Positions 1 to 8,056 of a stretch of 64,000 bases of DNA are shown piece by piece. The translations under genes were made by a program, and so were the position numbers. This stretch comes from Streptomyces avicenniae (lineage in GTDB: Bacteria; Actinomycetota; Actinomycetes; Streptomycetales; Streptomycetaceae): the NCBI RefSeq assembly GCF_000719135.1, contig NZ_JOEK01000001.1, positions 124,001-188,000 on the forward strand. Direction: 5' to 3'. Within the stretch, counting starts at the first letter, position 1; the number at the start of each line of letters is the position of its first letter. The notes beneath the pieces were generated by a model. The model made no database searches. It had not been told where the DNA came from and saw nothing but the letters and a program-made list of their open reading frames with translations.

Positions 1-333
1 CCGGACGGACAGGGCGGGGACGAGGTTGAACGACTGGAAGACGAAGCCGACCCGCTGCCGCCGCAGGCGGGTGAGCTGGGTCTCGTTCATGTCGCTGAGG
101 TCGGTGTCGCCGATGGAGGCGGTCCCCGAGGTGACCCGGTCGAGCCCGGCCGCGCAGTGGAGGAACGTGCTCTTGCCGGAGCCGGAGGGCCCCATGACGG
201 CGGTGAACGAGCCGGTGGGTATCGCGACCGAGACGCCGTCGAGGGCGCGGACGGCGGAGGCACCGCGTCCGTACACCTTGGTGACGGAGTCGAGCCGGAC
301 GGCGCTGGTCCGGGTGACGTTCTGGGTGATCAT
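1..333 (-). CDS. ABC transporter ATP-binding protein, 3' part cut by window edge
   Basis: Only the first 111 codons lie in the window. The N terminus carries a Walker A motif (GPSGSGKST) near residue 47 and a Q-loop segment (VFQSFNL) near residue 100, the MacB/LolD pattern of ATPases that energise FtsX-type permeases. The permease would lie beyond the left edge. The ATG overlaps the TGA of the upstream regulator (ATGA), so the two are translationally coupled and the regulator probably controls this exporter. The encoded sequence closely resembles the ATPase encoded at 12107-12958, so the window holds two paralogous systems. Substrate unknown. Confidence 0.9.
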   Translation of the reverse strand, partial: MITQNVTRTSAVRLDSVTKVYGRGASAVRALDGVSVAIPTGSFTAVMGPSGSGKSTFLHCAAGLDRVTSGTASIGDTDLSDMNETQLTRLRRQRVGFVFQSFNLVPALSVR

Positions 334-983
334 GCGGAGGGCTCCGTGTGGTCGGTGGAGACGGGGTTCTCGGGGGACTCGGGGGACTCGGAGGGCTCGG
401 GGCCTTCGGGGGGCTGCGGGGATTCGGGGGCCGGGAAGGCGAAGAAGCGGGTGAGGACGGTGCGGGCACCGGGCGGCGTCTCGTCGTCGGGGCGCTTGAA
501 GCGGTTCAGGAGGGCGATGTAGTCCTCGAACAGCTCCCGCATCTCGCCCGGGGTGAGGCGGATGGTGCCGCGCGAGTAGGGGACGGCGTCCTCCCACTCG
601 TCGCCGAGGAGGTGCGACTCGCGCTGGACGGTGTCGAGGAGCCGGATGTCGGAGGCGTAGGCGAGGTGGTTCATCTCGTCCACCACCGCCCTGGTCTCCG
701 CGTCCTGGCGGCTGCGCCGCGGTAAACGCAGGTCCTGGGCGACGGCCCGCCACCAGCGGCGCCGACCGCCGCCGGGATCACCTGGCGGCGGGTCGGCGGG
801 CTCGACAAAGCCGTACCTGGCCAGCTCGCGCAGGTGGTAGCTGGTGGCCCCGGTGTTCAGGCCGAGGGCTCGTGCGAGGGTGCTGGAGTTCGCCGGGCCG
901 TGCAGCGTGAGGTGCTCCAGCATCTGGAGACGACGCGGCTGGGCGAGCGCTTTCAGGGCGGCGAGGGAAGGGATGAACGGCAT
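330..983 (-). CDS. ArsR-type winged-helix regulator
   Basis: A protein of about 217 residues with an N-terminal winged helix-turn-helix (residues 5-75, with the recognition part around ALGLNTGATSYHLREL) and a C-terminal half typical of actinobacterial ArsR-like regulators, ending in a Pro/Glu/Ser-rich tail. Start chosen at ATG 983 because homology-like sequence begins there and an AGGA lies about 10 nt upstream; an upstream in-frame start at 1145 would add an unlikely tail. The gene overlaps the ABC ATPase start by 4 bp. A double palindrome (996-1019) sits directly upstream over the ribosome binding region, so autorepression is likely. Codon 87 is TTA (723-725), a rare codon that in Streptomyces makes translation depend on the bldA tRNA. 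Confidence 0.85.
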   Translation of the reverse strand: MPFIPSLAALKALAQPRRLQMLEHLTLHGPANSSTLARALGLNTGATSYHLRELARYGFVEPADPPPGDPGGGRRRWWRAVAQDLRLPRRSRQDAETRAVVDEMNHLAYASDIRLLDTVQRESHLLGDEWEDAVPYSRGTIRLTPGEMRELFEDYIALLNRFKRPDDETPPGARTVLTRFFAFPAPESPQPPEGPEPSESPESPENPVSTDHTEPSA

Positions 984-995
984 GTACACATGATC

Positions 996-1019
996 CTGTG
1001 CACAGAGATCTGTGCACAG
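996..1019. promoter_or_regulatory. Twin palindromic operator upstream of the ArsR-type gene
   Basis: Two exact copies of the self-complementary decamer CTGTGCACAG at 996-1005 and 1010-1019, separated by 4 bp. The site ends 13 bp from the regulator ATG, where a dimeric repressor would block both promoter clearance and ribosome access. The protein that binds it is inferred from position. Confidence 0.7.
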
Positions 1020-1189
1020 CTGGCCCGCCCCCCGGTCGGGGGTGGGGTTAACCCCCCCTCCCTCTCCCGGCGGCACGGGCACGGTTCCCCTTCGTGCCGG
1101 GCACCGCCCCGGACGTCCGGGAACGATCCGGTCGCCGAGCGGCATGGGCGCACTTCTTCCCCAGGTTCGGACAGTGTTGGATGGGGTTC

Positions 1190-2269
1190 ATGCACGACAT
1201 ACCGGAACGCGCCCCGAGCCCCGCCCCCCACTCAGCGCACACCTCCGGAGCCGCGAAGCCCTCCGCACGCCCCACCGCGGCGCTCGCGATGAGCGGGTCC
1301 GGCACCGACCGGCTGCTGACCGACTCGACCCTCGCCGCGCTGCGGTCGGCGACCGATCTGGTCTACCCGCCGCTGCTGGACGACTTCGGCACGCCCGAGG
1401 CCCGCGCCGTCCTGGCCGACACCGAGATCCTGGTGACGGGCTGGGGCTGCCCGCCCATCGACGCCGAGGCGCTGTCCCACGCCCCCAAGCTGCGCGCGAT
1501 CGTCCACGCGGCGGGCACGATCCGCCACCACGTCACCGAGGCGTGCTGGGAACGGGGCATCCGCGTGTCGTCCGCCGCCGCGGCCAACGCCCTGCCGGTG
1601 GCCGAGTACACGCTCGCCATGATCCTGCTCGCCAACAAGCACCTGCTGGAGATCTCCGCCGAGTACAAGCGCACCCGCGCGCGGCGCGCCTGGGACGAGG
1701 AGACGCCGGGGCTCGGGAACTACGGCAGGACCGTCGGCATCCTCGGCGCGTCCCTGATCGGCCGCCGCGTCCTGGAACTGCTGCGCCCGTTCGACCTGAC
1801 GCCGCTGCTGCACGACCCGTACGTCGGCGACGCGGAGGCGCGGGCCCTGGGCGCGCGGCCGGTGGGCCTGGAGGAACTGTTCCGGGAGAGCGACGTCGTC
1901 AGCCTCCACGTGCCGCTGCTGCCCGCGACGACCGGCATGGTCAACCGCGAGCTGCTGTCGGCCATGCGCCCCGGCGCGACGCTGATCAACACCGCGCGCG
2001 GCGCCGTCCTGGACCAGGACGCGCTGGCCGAGCTGGCCGCCGCCGGACGGATCAACGCGATCCTCGACGTGACCGAACCCGAGGTGCTGGCGCCAGGCCA
2101 TCCCCTGTGGGACTGCGAGAACGTGCTGATCAGCCCGCACTTCGCCGGTTCCGTGGGCAACGAGGTCCACCGCCTCGGACAGCTCGCCGCCGACGAGGCG
2201 GGCCGGTACGCCGCCGGTCTCGACTTCGCCCACCCCGTGCTCCGCGAGCGGCTCAACGTCACCGCCTGA
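1190..2269 (+). CDS. D-isomer-specific 2-hydroxyacid dehydrogenase
   Basis: About 359 residues. The NAD-binding domain shows a GxxGxxG-like turn (GILGASLIGRRVLELL), the substrate-domain arginine segment INTARGAVLDQDAL, and the C-terminal glutamate and histidine of the catalytic pair (DVTEPE and ISPHFAG). This is the D-lactate/phosphoglycerate dehydrogenase fold, catalysing NAD(P)H-dependent interconversion of 2-keto and 2-hydroxy acids; the substrate cannot be read. Start uncertain: ATG 1190 follows a G-rich stretch, while ATG 1181 and 1094 are in frame upstream. The ribosome binding site is weak. It stands alone, converging on the MFS gene. Confidence 0.85.
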   Translation: MHDIPERAPSPAPHSAHTSGAAKPSARPTAALAMSGSGTDRLLTDSTLAALRSATDLVYPPLLDDFGTPEARAVLADTEILVTGWGCPPIDAEALSHAPKLRAIVHAAGTIRHHVTEACWERGIRVSSAAAANALPVAEYTLAMILLANKHLLEISAEYKRTRARRAWDEETPGLGNYGRTVGILGASLIGRRVLELLRPFDLTPLLHDPYVGDAEARALGARPVGLEELFRESDVVSLHVPLLPATTGMVNRELLSAMRPGATLINTARGAVLDQDALAELAAAGRINAILDVTEPEVLAPGHPLWDCENVLISPHFAGSVGNEVHRLGQLAADEAGRYAAGLDFAHPVLRERLNVTA

Positions 2270-2282
2270 ACGTCACCGCCTG
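2255..2282. repeat. 14-bp tandem duplication across a stop codon
   Basis: The 14-mer AACGTCACCGCCTG occurs twice head to tail (2255-2268 and 2269-2282), covering the last codons and TGA of the dehydrogenase gene, and a third copy begins. The duplication is downstream of the first stop, so the protein is unaffected. Confidence 0.9.
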
Positions 2283-2288
2283 AACGGC

Positions 2289-2326
2289 GTGGGCGGGCCC
2301 GAGGAGGCATCCCCGGTCCCGCCCAC
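2289..2326. terminator. Terminator hairpin between convergent genes
   Basis: A 9-bp perfect stem, GTGGGCGGG (2289-2297) with CCCGCCCAC (2318-2326), 20 nt after the dehydrogenase stop and 24 nt before the MFS stop on the other strand. There is no U tract, as is common in high-G+C actinomycetes. Confidence 0.6.
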
Positions 2327-2349
2327 CGCACGCACTCGCCCACCGCCCC

Positions 2350-3906
2350 TCAGACCGGCGTGGCCACCGGCTCCGCCTCGGCGAGGTCACCCGAGTCCCC
2401 CACCGGCCCCCGTCCTCCGGCCCCTGCCGTCTCCGGCGGGGCGTCGGCCGCGCCGCCCTCCTGCCGCGCCCGGCGCGGGAGGAAGAAGCCGAGGACGAAC
2501 GCGAGGACGACCAGCCCGGTGGCGAGCAGCGTGACGTCCCGCTGCGCCGAGACGAACTCCGCGACCGTGACCACGGGAGCCGCCCCCGTCCCGGCCTCGG
2601 CCGCGACCCCGGCGAAGAACACCGTGCCGAGCACCGCGACCCCCAGGCTCGCCCCCGTCTGCTGGAACGACTCCAGCAGCCCCGAGGCCGACCCGACCTC
2701 GTGATCCCGCACGTCCCCCAGCACGATGTCGAACAGCGGCACGAAGATCTGCCCCATCCCGAAGCCGTAGACGAGCAGCGGCAGCGCCAGGTCCCCCTGC
2801 CCCACGTCGGTCCCTGCCTCCCCGAGCACCACCCACACGGCCACCTGGCCGACCGCCATCAGCGCGAGCCCGAGGTGCAGCATCCGCCGCCCCAGCCGCC
2901 CCATCAACGCCGCCGCGAACCCCGACCCGAAGAACGCGCCGACCGCCAGCGGCGCCATCGTCACGCTCGCCCGCAGCGGCCCGTAGCCGAGCCCCAGCTG
3001 GAGGAAGAGCCCCAGCGTCAGCGAGAACCCGACGACCGCACCGAAGAACACGACGGTGAAGACGACACCCGAGGTGTACGACCGCAGCCGCAGCACGCTC
3101 AGCTCGACCAGCGGCGTACGCCCCGTCCGCGCCCGCCGCAGCTGCTGCGCCACGAACCCGGCCAGCGACACCACCGCGCCCGCGGCGACCGCCCACAGCC
3201 ACCCGGGCCAGCCCAGCTCACGCCCCTGCACCAGCGGGAACACCATCAGGGACATGCCGGCCCCGGCCAGCAGCGCCCCCACGCCGTCCAGCCGCAGCCC
3301 GGGCCGCCCGGCGCCGCGCGGCAGCGACCGCGCCCCCGCGACCAGGGAGAACACGCCGATCGGCAGGTTGATGAGGAACACCATCCGCCACCCCGTGCCG
3401 AACACGTCGGCGTCCACCAGGACGCCCGCGACCACGGGCCCGAGGATCGTGGACAGCCCGATGACCGGGCCGAGCGCGCCGAACGCCTTCCCCAGCTGCT
3501 GGGGCGGGAAGAGGTCCCGGATCAGCCCGAACGACTGGGGGATCATCACCGCCCCGGCCAGCCCCTGCACGACCCGCGCGACGATCAGCGACTCGGGCGA
3601 CCAGGCGAGCGCGCACACGACCGAGGCCGCCAGGAAGGCGCCGATGCCCAGCATCATCACGCGCCGCCGCCCGAACATGTCCCCGAGCCGCCCGCCGGTC
3701 AGCAGCCCCACGGCGAGCGCCAGGGTGTACGCGGCGGCGATCCACTGGAGGTCGGCCGTCGAGCCGTCCAGGTCCTCCTGGATCGCCGGGCCCGCGACGG
3801 TGACGACCGTGCTGTCCAGCAGGTTCATGATCATCGCGGCGAGCACCGCGAACAGGCCGAGCCAGCGGCGGTCCTGAGCCCCCTCACGGGGCGAGTTCTC
3901 GTTCAT
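2350..3906 (-). CDS. MFS drug exporter, DHA2 (EmrB/QacA) type
   Basis: About 518 residues with 14 predicted membrane helices. Motif A lies in the loop after helix 2 (GGRLGDMFGRRR) and the DHA2 hallmark LLDSTVVTVAGPAI lies in helix 1. Such proton antiporters export drugs or endogenous metabolites. ATG 3906 was chosen; ATG 3927 is in frame and would add seven residues. The gene is divergent from a WYL-domain regulator with about 60 bp between starts, the usual exporter/regulator arrangement, so that regulator probably controls it. Substrate unknown. Confidence 0.9.
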   Translation of the reverse strand: MNENSPREGAQDRRWLGLFAVLAAMIMNLLDSTVVTVAGPAIQEDLDGSTADLQWIAAAYTLALAVGLLTGGRLGDMFGRRRVMMLGIGAFLAASVVCALAWSPESLIVARVVQGLAGAVMIPQSFGLIRDLFPPQQLGKAFGALGPVIGLSTILGPVVAGVLVDADVFGTGWRMVFLINLPIGVFSLVAGARSLPRGAGRPGLRLDGVGALLAGAGMSLMVFPLVQGRELGWPGWLWAVAAGAVVSLAGFVAQQLRRARTGRTPLVELSVLRLRSYTSGVVFTVVFFGAVVGFSLTLGLFLQLGLGYGPLRASVTMAPLAVGAFFGSGFAAALMGRLGRRMLHLGLALMAVGQVAVWVVLGEAGTDVGQGDLALPLLVYGFGMGQIFVPLFDIVLGDVRDHEVGSASGLLESFQQTGASLGVAVLGTVFFAGVAAEAGTGAAPVVTVAEFVSAQRDVTLLATGLVVLAFVLGFFLPRRARQEGGAADAPPETAGAGGRGPVGDSGDLAEAEPVATPV

Positions 3907-3969
3907 GGGCACCACGTTCCCAGCCATTCAGGAACGGTTCTTTCCGCTATACCGGCCGACAATGGCGGC
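3907..3969. promoter_or_regulatory. Shared divergent promoter region of the exporter and WYL regulator
   Basis: The 63 bp between the two starts are noticeably AT-richer than the genes. They contain a -10-like CTATACC/GGTATAG readable on both strands and a GGAA-N7-TTCC inverted repeat around the sequence GGAACGGTTC, a candidate operator. No strong -35 box stands out. Confidence 0.4.
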
Positions 3970-4944
3970 ATGCTGGAAACCTCCGCACGCCTGCTGCGTC
4001 TGCTGTCCCTCCTCCAGACACCCCGCGAGTGGACCGGCGACGACCTCGCCGCCCGCCTCGACGTGACCCCACGGACCATCCGCAACGACGTCGAACGCCT
4101 CCGTCGCCTCGGCTACCCCGTCCACGCCACCCGCGGCCCGGCGGGCGGCTACCGCCTCGGCGCCGGTTCCTCCCTGCCCCCGCTGCTGCTGGACGACGAG
4201 GAGGCCGTCGCCGTCGCGGTCGGCCTGCGGACGGCGGCCGGTGGCTCCCTGGCCGGGGTCGAGGAGTCGTCACTGTCGGCGCTGGCCAAGCTGGAGCAGG
4301 TGCTCCCCCCACGGCTGCGGCGGCGCGTCGCCGCGCTCGGCGCGTACACCGTCACGACGGCCCCCGCCCCGGGGCCACGCGTCCCCGCCGATCTGCTGAC
4401 GCTGCTCGCGGGCGTCTGCCGTGACCGGGAGCGGCTGCGTTTCGACTACCGGACGCACGGCGACGAGGCCAGCCTGCGCGACGTCGAGCCGTACCGGCTG
4501 GTCAACCGGGGACGGCGCTGGTACCTCATCGCCTGGGACACCGGCCGGGACGACTGGCGCACGTTCCGCGTGGACCGGCTGACGCCGCGCGTCCCGACAG
4601 GCCCGCGCTTCACCCCGAGGCCGCTGCCCGAGGAAGACCTCGCCGCCTACGTCGGCCGGGGCGTGCGGCGGGCCCAGGCGCGGTTCAGCGCCCGGGTGAC
4701 GGTCCACGCCCCGGCCGCGACCGTCCTCGAACGGCTCGGCTACTGGGGCCAGCCCGACCAGGTCGAGCCGCTGGACGACACGTCGTGCGCCGTGACGTTC
4801 GGCGCCGACTCCCCCGGGACGATGGCCCGGTGGCTCGCGGTCATCGACGCCGACTTCGACGTGTCGGGGACCCCGGAACTGGCCGAGGCCGTCCGCGCGC
4901 AGGCCGCCCGCTACACCCGAGCGGCCGGGCCGGAACGGAGCTGA
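3970..4944 (+). CDS. HTH and WYL-domain transcriptional regulator
   Basis: 324 residues. An N-terminal DeoR-like HTH_11 domain (residues 5-60, with LDVTPRTIRNDVERLRRLGY as recognition region) is followed by a WYL domain around residues 140-230, which includes the variant motif RRWYLIAWD, and a C-terminal WCX-type region. WYL domains bind ligands or single-stranded nucleic acids in other bacteria. Start ATG 3970 is where the HTH begins; longer open sequence upstream is antisense to the exporter. It likely controls the divergent MFS exporter. Confidence 0.88.
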   Translation: MLETSARLLRLLSLLQTPREWTGDDLAARLDVTPRTIRNDVERLRRLGYPVHATRGPAGGYRLGAGSSLPPLLLDDEEAVAVAVGLRTAAGGSLAGVEESSLSALAKLEQVLPPRLRRRVAALGAYTVTTAPAPGPRVPADLLTLLAGVCRDRERLRFDYRTHGDEASLRDVEPYRLVNRGRRWYLIAWDTGRDDWRTFRVDRLTPRVPTGPRFTPRPLPEEDLAAYVGRGVRRAQARFSARVTVHAPAATVLERLGYWGQPDQVEPLDDTSCAVTFGADSPGTMARWLAVIDADFDVSGTPELAEAVRAQAARYTRAAGPERS

Positions 4945-5011
4945 GCGGCACGGGGCAGGGCGTACGCTGCTCGTCGTCCCGAGCATCCCGCCCCCCTCAA
5001 AGGCTGGTCCC

Positions 5012-5884
5012 ATGCACCTCTTCGTCGCGGGCGCGGGCGGCGCCGTCGGCCGCGCCCTCCTCCCCCGGCTCCTCGCCGCGGGCCACCGCGTCACCGGCAC
5101 CTCGCGCAGCGACGCGGGCGCCGAGCGGGTGCGCGCCGCGGGCGCGGAGGCGGTCCGTGTGGACGCCCTCGACGCCGCCGCCCTGCGCGAGGCGGTCGTC
5201 ACGGCCGCGCCCGACGCCGTGTTCCACATGCTGACCGACCTGTCCGCCGCGGACGGGCCCGCCAACAGCAGGCTCCGCCACGAGGGCACGCGCAACCTGG
5301 TGGACGCCGCGGGCGCGGCGGGCGTCGGCCGTCTCGTCGCGCAGTCCATCTCCTGGGCCTACGCCCCCGGCCCCGACCCGGCCGGGGAGTCCGACCCGCT
5401 CGACCTCGACGCCCCCGCGACGCGCGGCGCGACCGTCGCCGCGGTGGCCGCGCTGGAGCGGATCTCGGCCGAACTGCCGCAGGCCGTCGTCCTGCGCCTC
5501 GGCCTCCTCTACGGTCCCGGCACCTGGTACGCCCCGGACGGCGCGGCGTCGGCGACGCTGCGGGGCGAGCCGGGCGCGCGGTTCCTCGGCAGCGTGACGC
5601 CCGACGCGGCGGTGAGTTCCTTCGTGCACGTGGACGACGCGGCGTCGGCCGCCGTCGCCGCGCTGGACTGGCCCGCCGGGCCGGTCAACGTGGTGGACGA
5701 CGAACCCGCCGCCGCCCGTGACTGGGTACCGGCCCTCGCCGCCGCCGTCGGCGCGCCCGCCCCCGAACCGGTGGCGTCGGACGAACGCCCCGGCTGGGCC
5801 CGTGGCGCGCGCAACACCCTCGCGCGCTCCCGTGGCTGGCACCCGGGCCGTCCCACATGGCGGACAGGTTTCACTGAAGACTGA
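5012..5884 (+). CDS. NAD(P)-dependent epimerase/dehydratase, atypical SDR
   Basis: 290 residues. The extreme N terminus carries the Rossmann glycine motif VAGAGGAVGRALL; a conserved HEGTRNLVDAA segment and a SISWAYAPG segment in place of the YxxxK catalytic region mark it as an atypical extended short-chain dehydrogenase. It probably acts on a small NAD(P)-linked substrate that cannot be named. ATG 5012 has AAAGG 8 nt upstream. The aminotransferase follows after 45 bp on the same strand but has its own promoter. Confidence 0.82.
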   Translation: MHLFVAGAGGAVGRALLPRLLAAGHRVTGTSRSDAGAERVRAAGAEAVRVDALDAAALREAVVTAAPDAVFHMLTDLSAADGPANSRLRHEGTRNLVDAAGAAGVGRLVAQSISWAYAPGPDPAGESDPLDLDAPATRGATVAAVAALERISAELPQAVVLRLGLLYGPGTWYAPDGAASATLRGEPGARFLGSVTPDAAVSSFVHVDDAASAAVAALDWPAGPVNVVDDEPAAARDWVPALAAAVGAPAPEPVASDERPGWARGARNTLARSRGWHPGRPTWRTGFTED

Positions 5885-5917
5885 GACAGTACCTGGTGCA
5901 TACAACCATCTGTTCCG

Positions 5918-5923
5918 TAGGCT
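5918..5923 (+). promoter_or_regulatory. TANNNT -10 box of a probable leaderless transcript
   Basis: TAGGCT ends 6 nt before ATG 5930. This spacing places the transcription start at or next to the A of the start codon. The first two bases of the box also resemble a weak TAGG ribosome site, so a leadered transcript is not excluded. Confidence 0.45.
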
Positions 5924-5929
5924 GTGCGC

Positions 5930-7117
5930 ATGCCGAACCGCGCCGACGTCCCCGCGCTCGCGAGCCGCGCCACCGGGGCGCCCGCATCGCCGATCCGCGG
6001 GCTGCTCGCCCTCACCGCCCGCCCCGAGGTCATCTCCTTCGCGGGCGGCCTCCCCGCCCCCGAGCTGTTCGACGCGACGGGCCTGCGCGCGGCCTACGAC
6101 CGGGTGCTCGCGGAGACGCCGGAACGCGTCCTCCAGTACTCCACCACCGAGGGTGACCCGGCCCTGCGCGGCGCCGTCGCGGACCGCCTCACCGCGCGCG
6201 GCCTGCCGACGGAGGCGGACAGCCTGCTGATCACGGCGGGTTCGCAGCAGGCCCTGACCCTGCTCGCGACCACGCTGCTGGAGCCGGGCGACACCGTGCT
6301 CGTCGAGGACCCGACGTACCTCGCCGCGCTCCAGTGCTTCGCGCTCGCCGGGGCACGCCCCGTGCCCGTGCCCTCCGACGACGGGGGCATCGACCCGGAG
6401 GCGCTGGCCCGGCTGATCGAGCGCGAACGCCCGAAGCTGCTCTACGTCGTCCCCAACTTCCAGAACCCGACGGGCAACACACTCACCGCCGACCGCCGCC
6501 GCGCCGTCGCCGCCGTCGCGGAGAGCCACGGCGTGTGGATCGTGGAGGACGACCCGTACGGCGAGCTGCGCTTCGAGGGCGAGCCCGAGCCGTGGATCGC
6601 CTCCTTCCCCGAGGCGGCGGACCGCACGGTGCTGCTCGGCAGCTTCTCGAAGATCATGGCCCCGGGGCTGCGCCTGGGCTGGCTGCGCGCGCCTGAACCG
6701 CTGCGGCGCCACTGCGCGGTGGCCAAGCAGGCCGCCGACCTGCACAGCTCGACCATCGACCAGGCCGCGGCGGCACGTTACCTCCGGGACAACGACCTGG
6801 ACGCGCACCTCGCACGCGTCCGCGCCGACTACCGCACGCGCCGGGACGCCCTGCTGGCCGGTCTGCCCGACGCCCTCCCGGACGGCAGCACCTGGAACCG
6901 CCCGGCGGGCGGCATGTTCGTCTGGGCACACCTGCCCCAGGGCACCGACGCGTCGGCCCTGCTCCCCCGCGCCATCGAACACGACGTCGCCTTCGTCCCC
7001 GGCACCCCCTTCTTCGCAGGCACCCCCGACACGGCAACACTCCGCATGAGCTTCACGGGCCACACACCCCCCGACATCACCGAAGGCCTACGCCGCCTGG
7101 CAAAGGCCATGTCCTGA
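5930..7117 (+). CDS. PLP-dependent aminotransferase, class I/II fold
   Basis: 395 residues in the LysN/2-aminoadipate aminotransferase group: NFQNPTGNT is the conserved Asn-Pro-Thr segment, EDDPYGELRF holds the Asp that contacts the pyridine nitrogen, and GSFSKIMAPGLRLGW holds the Schiff-base lysine, followed by the substrate-binding arginine region near the C terminus (LRMSFTG). It is full length and lacks the N-terminal GntR domain of MocR regulators. Substrate is probably an aromatic or branched amino acid, but this is inference. GTG 5924 is an in-frame alternative start. Confidence 0.9.
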   Translation: MPNRADVPALASRATGAPASPIRGLLALTARPEVISFAGGLPAPELFDATGLRAAYDRVLAETPERVLQYSTTEGDPALRGAVADRLTARGLPTEADSLLITAGSQQALTLLATTLLEPGDTVLVEDPTYLAALQCFALAGARPVPVPSDDGGIDPEALARLIERERPKLLYVVPNFQNPTGNTLTADRRRAVAAVAESHGVWIVEDDPYGELRFEGEPEPWIASFPEAADRTVLLGSFSKIMAPGLRLGWLRAPEPLRRHCAVAKQAADLHSSTIDQAAAARYLRDNDLDAHLARVRADYRTRRDALLAGLPDALPDGSTWNRPAGGMFVWAHLPQGTDASALLPRAIEHDVAFVPGTPFFAGTPDTATLRMSFTGHTPPDITEGLRRLAKAMS

Positions 7118-7327
7118 CCACTGCCTCGCCATCTCGCCGGGCAGAAGGACACTGGTGGCGGCGGATCTTCCCTCATGCGTGGTGCGGCGTGACCTGGCAG
7201 GTTGAGGTGTGTCGGCGGCGGGTGCAGGTCATGCGGTCGTGGACCGGCCCCACGACGGCTGCATCAGAGGCGGAGTCCCGCGAGCCGGGTCGGGCAGGGC
7301 GGCCGGAGACGAAGGCGGTCATGCGTG

Positions 7328-7347
7328 GACTGCACTATGACTGCACT
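7328..7347. repeat. Direct repeat upstream of the antitoxin remnant
   Basis: GACTGCACT occurs at 7328-7336 and 7339-7347, an 11-bp period that would put both copies on one face of the helix. It lies 18-37 bp before the antitoxin ATG. It could be the former autoregulatory operator. Confidence 0.5.
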
Positions 7348-7364
7348 GACGCTATGAGGCAGGC

Positions 7365-7595
7365 ATGACTGCCCTCACCATCAGAGAAGTGCCCGACGAC
7401 GTCGCCACGCGGGTGAAGGCTCGCGCCGCGGAAGCCGGTCAGTCCCTCCAGACCTCCCTACTCACCCTCGTCACCCGGGAAGCCACCCGGCCCACGCTCG
7501 CCTAGATCGCGCGGCGGGCCGAGCAGTACGCGACCGGTGAGATCGACAACGACGACGTGCTCGCACTGCTCGACGAAGGACGAGCAGCCCGCTGA
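7365..7595 (+). pseudogene. FitA/VapB-like antitoxin with an internal amber stop
   Basis: ATG 7365 follows GAGG at 5-nt spacing. The frame begins MTALTIREVPDDVATRV, a ribbon-helix-helix antitoxin start of the FitA type, and runs 46 codons to a TAG at 7503-7505. The same frame then continues open for 29 more codons (through DNDDVLALLDEGRAAR) to TGA at 7593-7595, giving the expected full length of about 77 residues. A single GAG-to-TAG change is the simplest explanation. The truncated product would keep its DNA-binding part but lose the toxin-neutralising tail. Confidence 0.75.
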
Positions 7596-8020
7596 CCGTC
7601 ATCGACGCCTCGGCCCTCGTCACGTTCCTCACCGACAGCGGGACCATCGGCCGGCGGATCCGCGCCCGCGTCGTCCAGGAGGACACCTGCACGCTCCCCA
7701 CCTCCCGGACACGGAGGTCGCGTCCGCGCTCCTCGGCATGGCACGCGGCACGCGAAGCGGCCATCCCCAGGCTCGACAAGGCCACGCTGGACGAGCACAT
7801 CAAGACGTACACCGCCCTGCGCCACGAGGCGGCACCCGCCGACCTGTCCACCTACGTCGCCCTCGCCGAGACCCTCGGTGTCCCCTTCCTCACCACGGAC
7901 GCACGAATCAAGCGCGGCGTCCAGAAGCCGCGTTGCCTCATCGAGGTCATCGGCGTCGAGGAGGAGCTGACCTGGCCGCTCACGGAGTCCGGTGTCGCCC
8001 TTGCGGGGGGGGACCGGTAG
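7592..8020 (+). pseudogene. PIN-domain (FitB/VapC-like) toxin, decayed
   Basis: It overlaps the antitoxin stop, as in intact modules, but the start codon position reads CTG. The first segment encodes TVIDASALVTFL (first PIN aspartate) and the last encodes LGVPFLTTDARIKRG (third PIN aspartate). The middle motif LPDTEVASALLGMARG, which contains the conserved glutamate, is readable only in a different frame between about 7690 and 7755. Two compensating indels are therefore needed. The CTG-started frame stays open to TAG at 8018-8020, so a product of about 142 residues is possible but would lack the central catalytic glutamate. Judged inactive. Confidence 0.75.
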
Positions 8021-8056
8021 CTCGGCGGGCCGTCGTGCCGGGCGTGATGTGGCGGG

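Noticed and set aside
4997..7063. A 688-codon minus-strand open frame
   Set aside because: It is antisense to the epimerase and aminotransferase genes, both with intact motifs. Low-complexity product.
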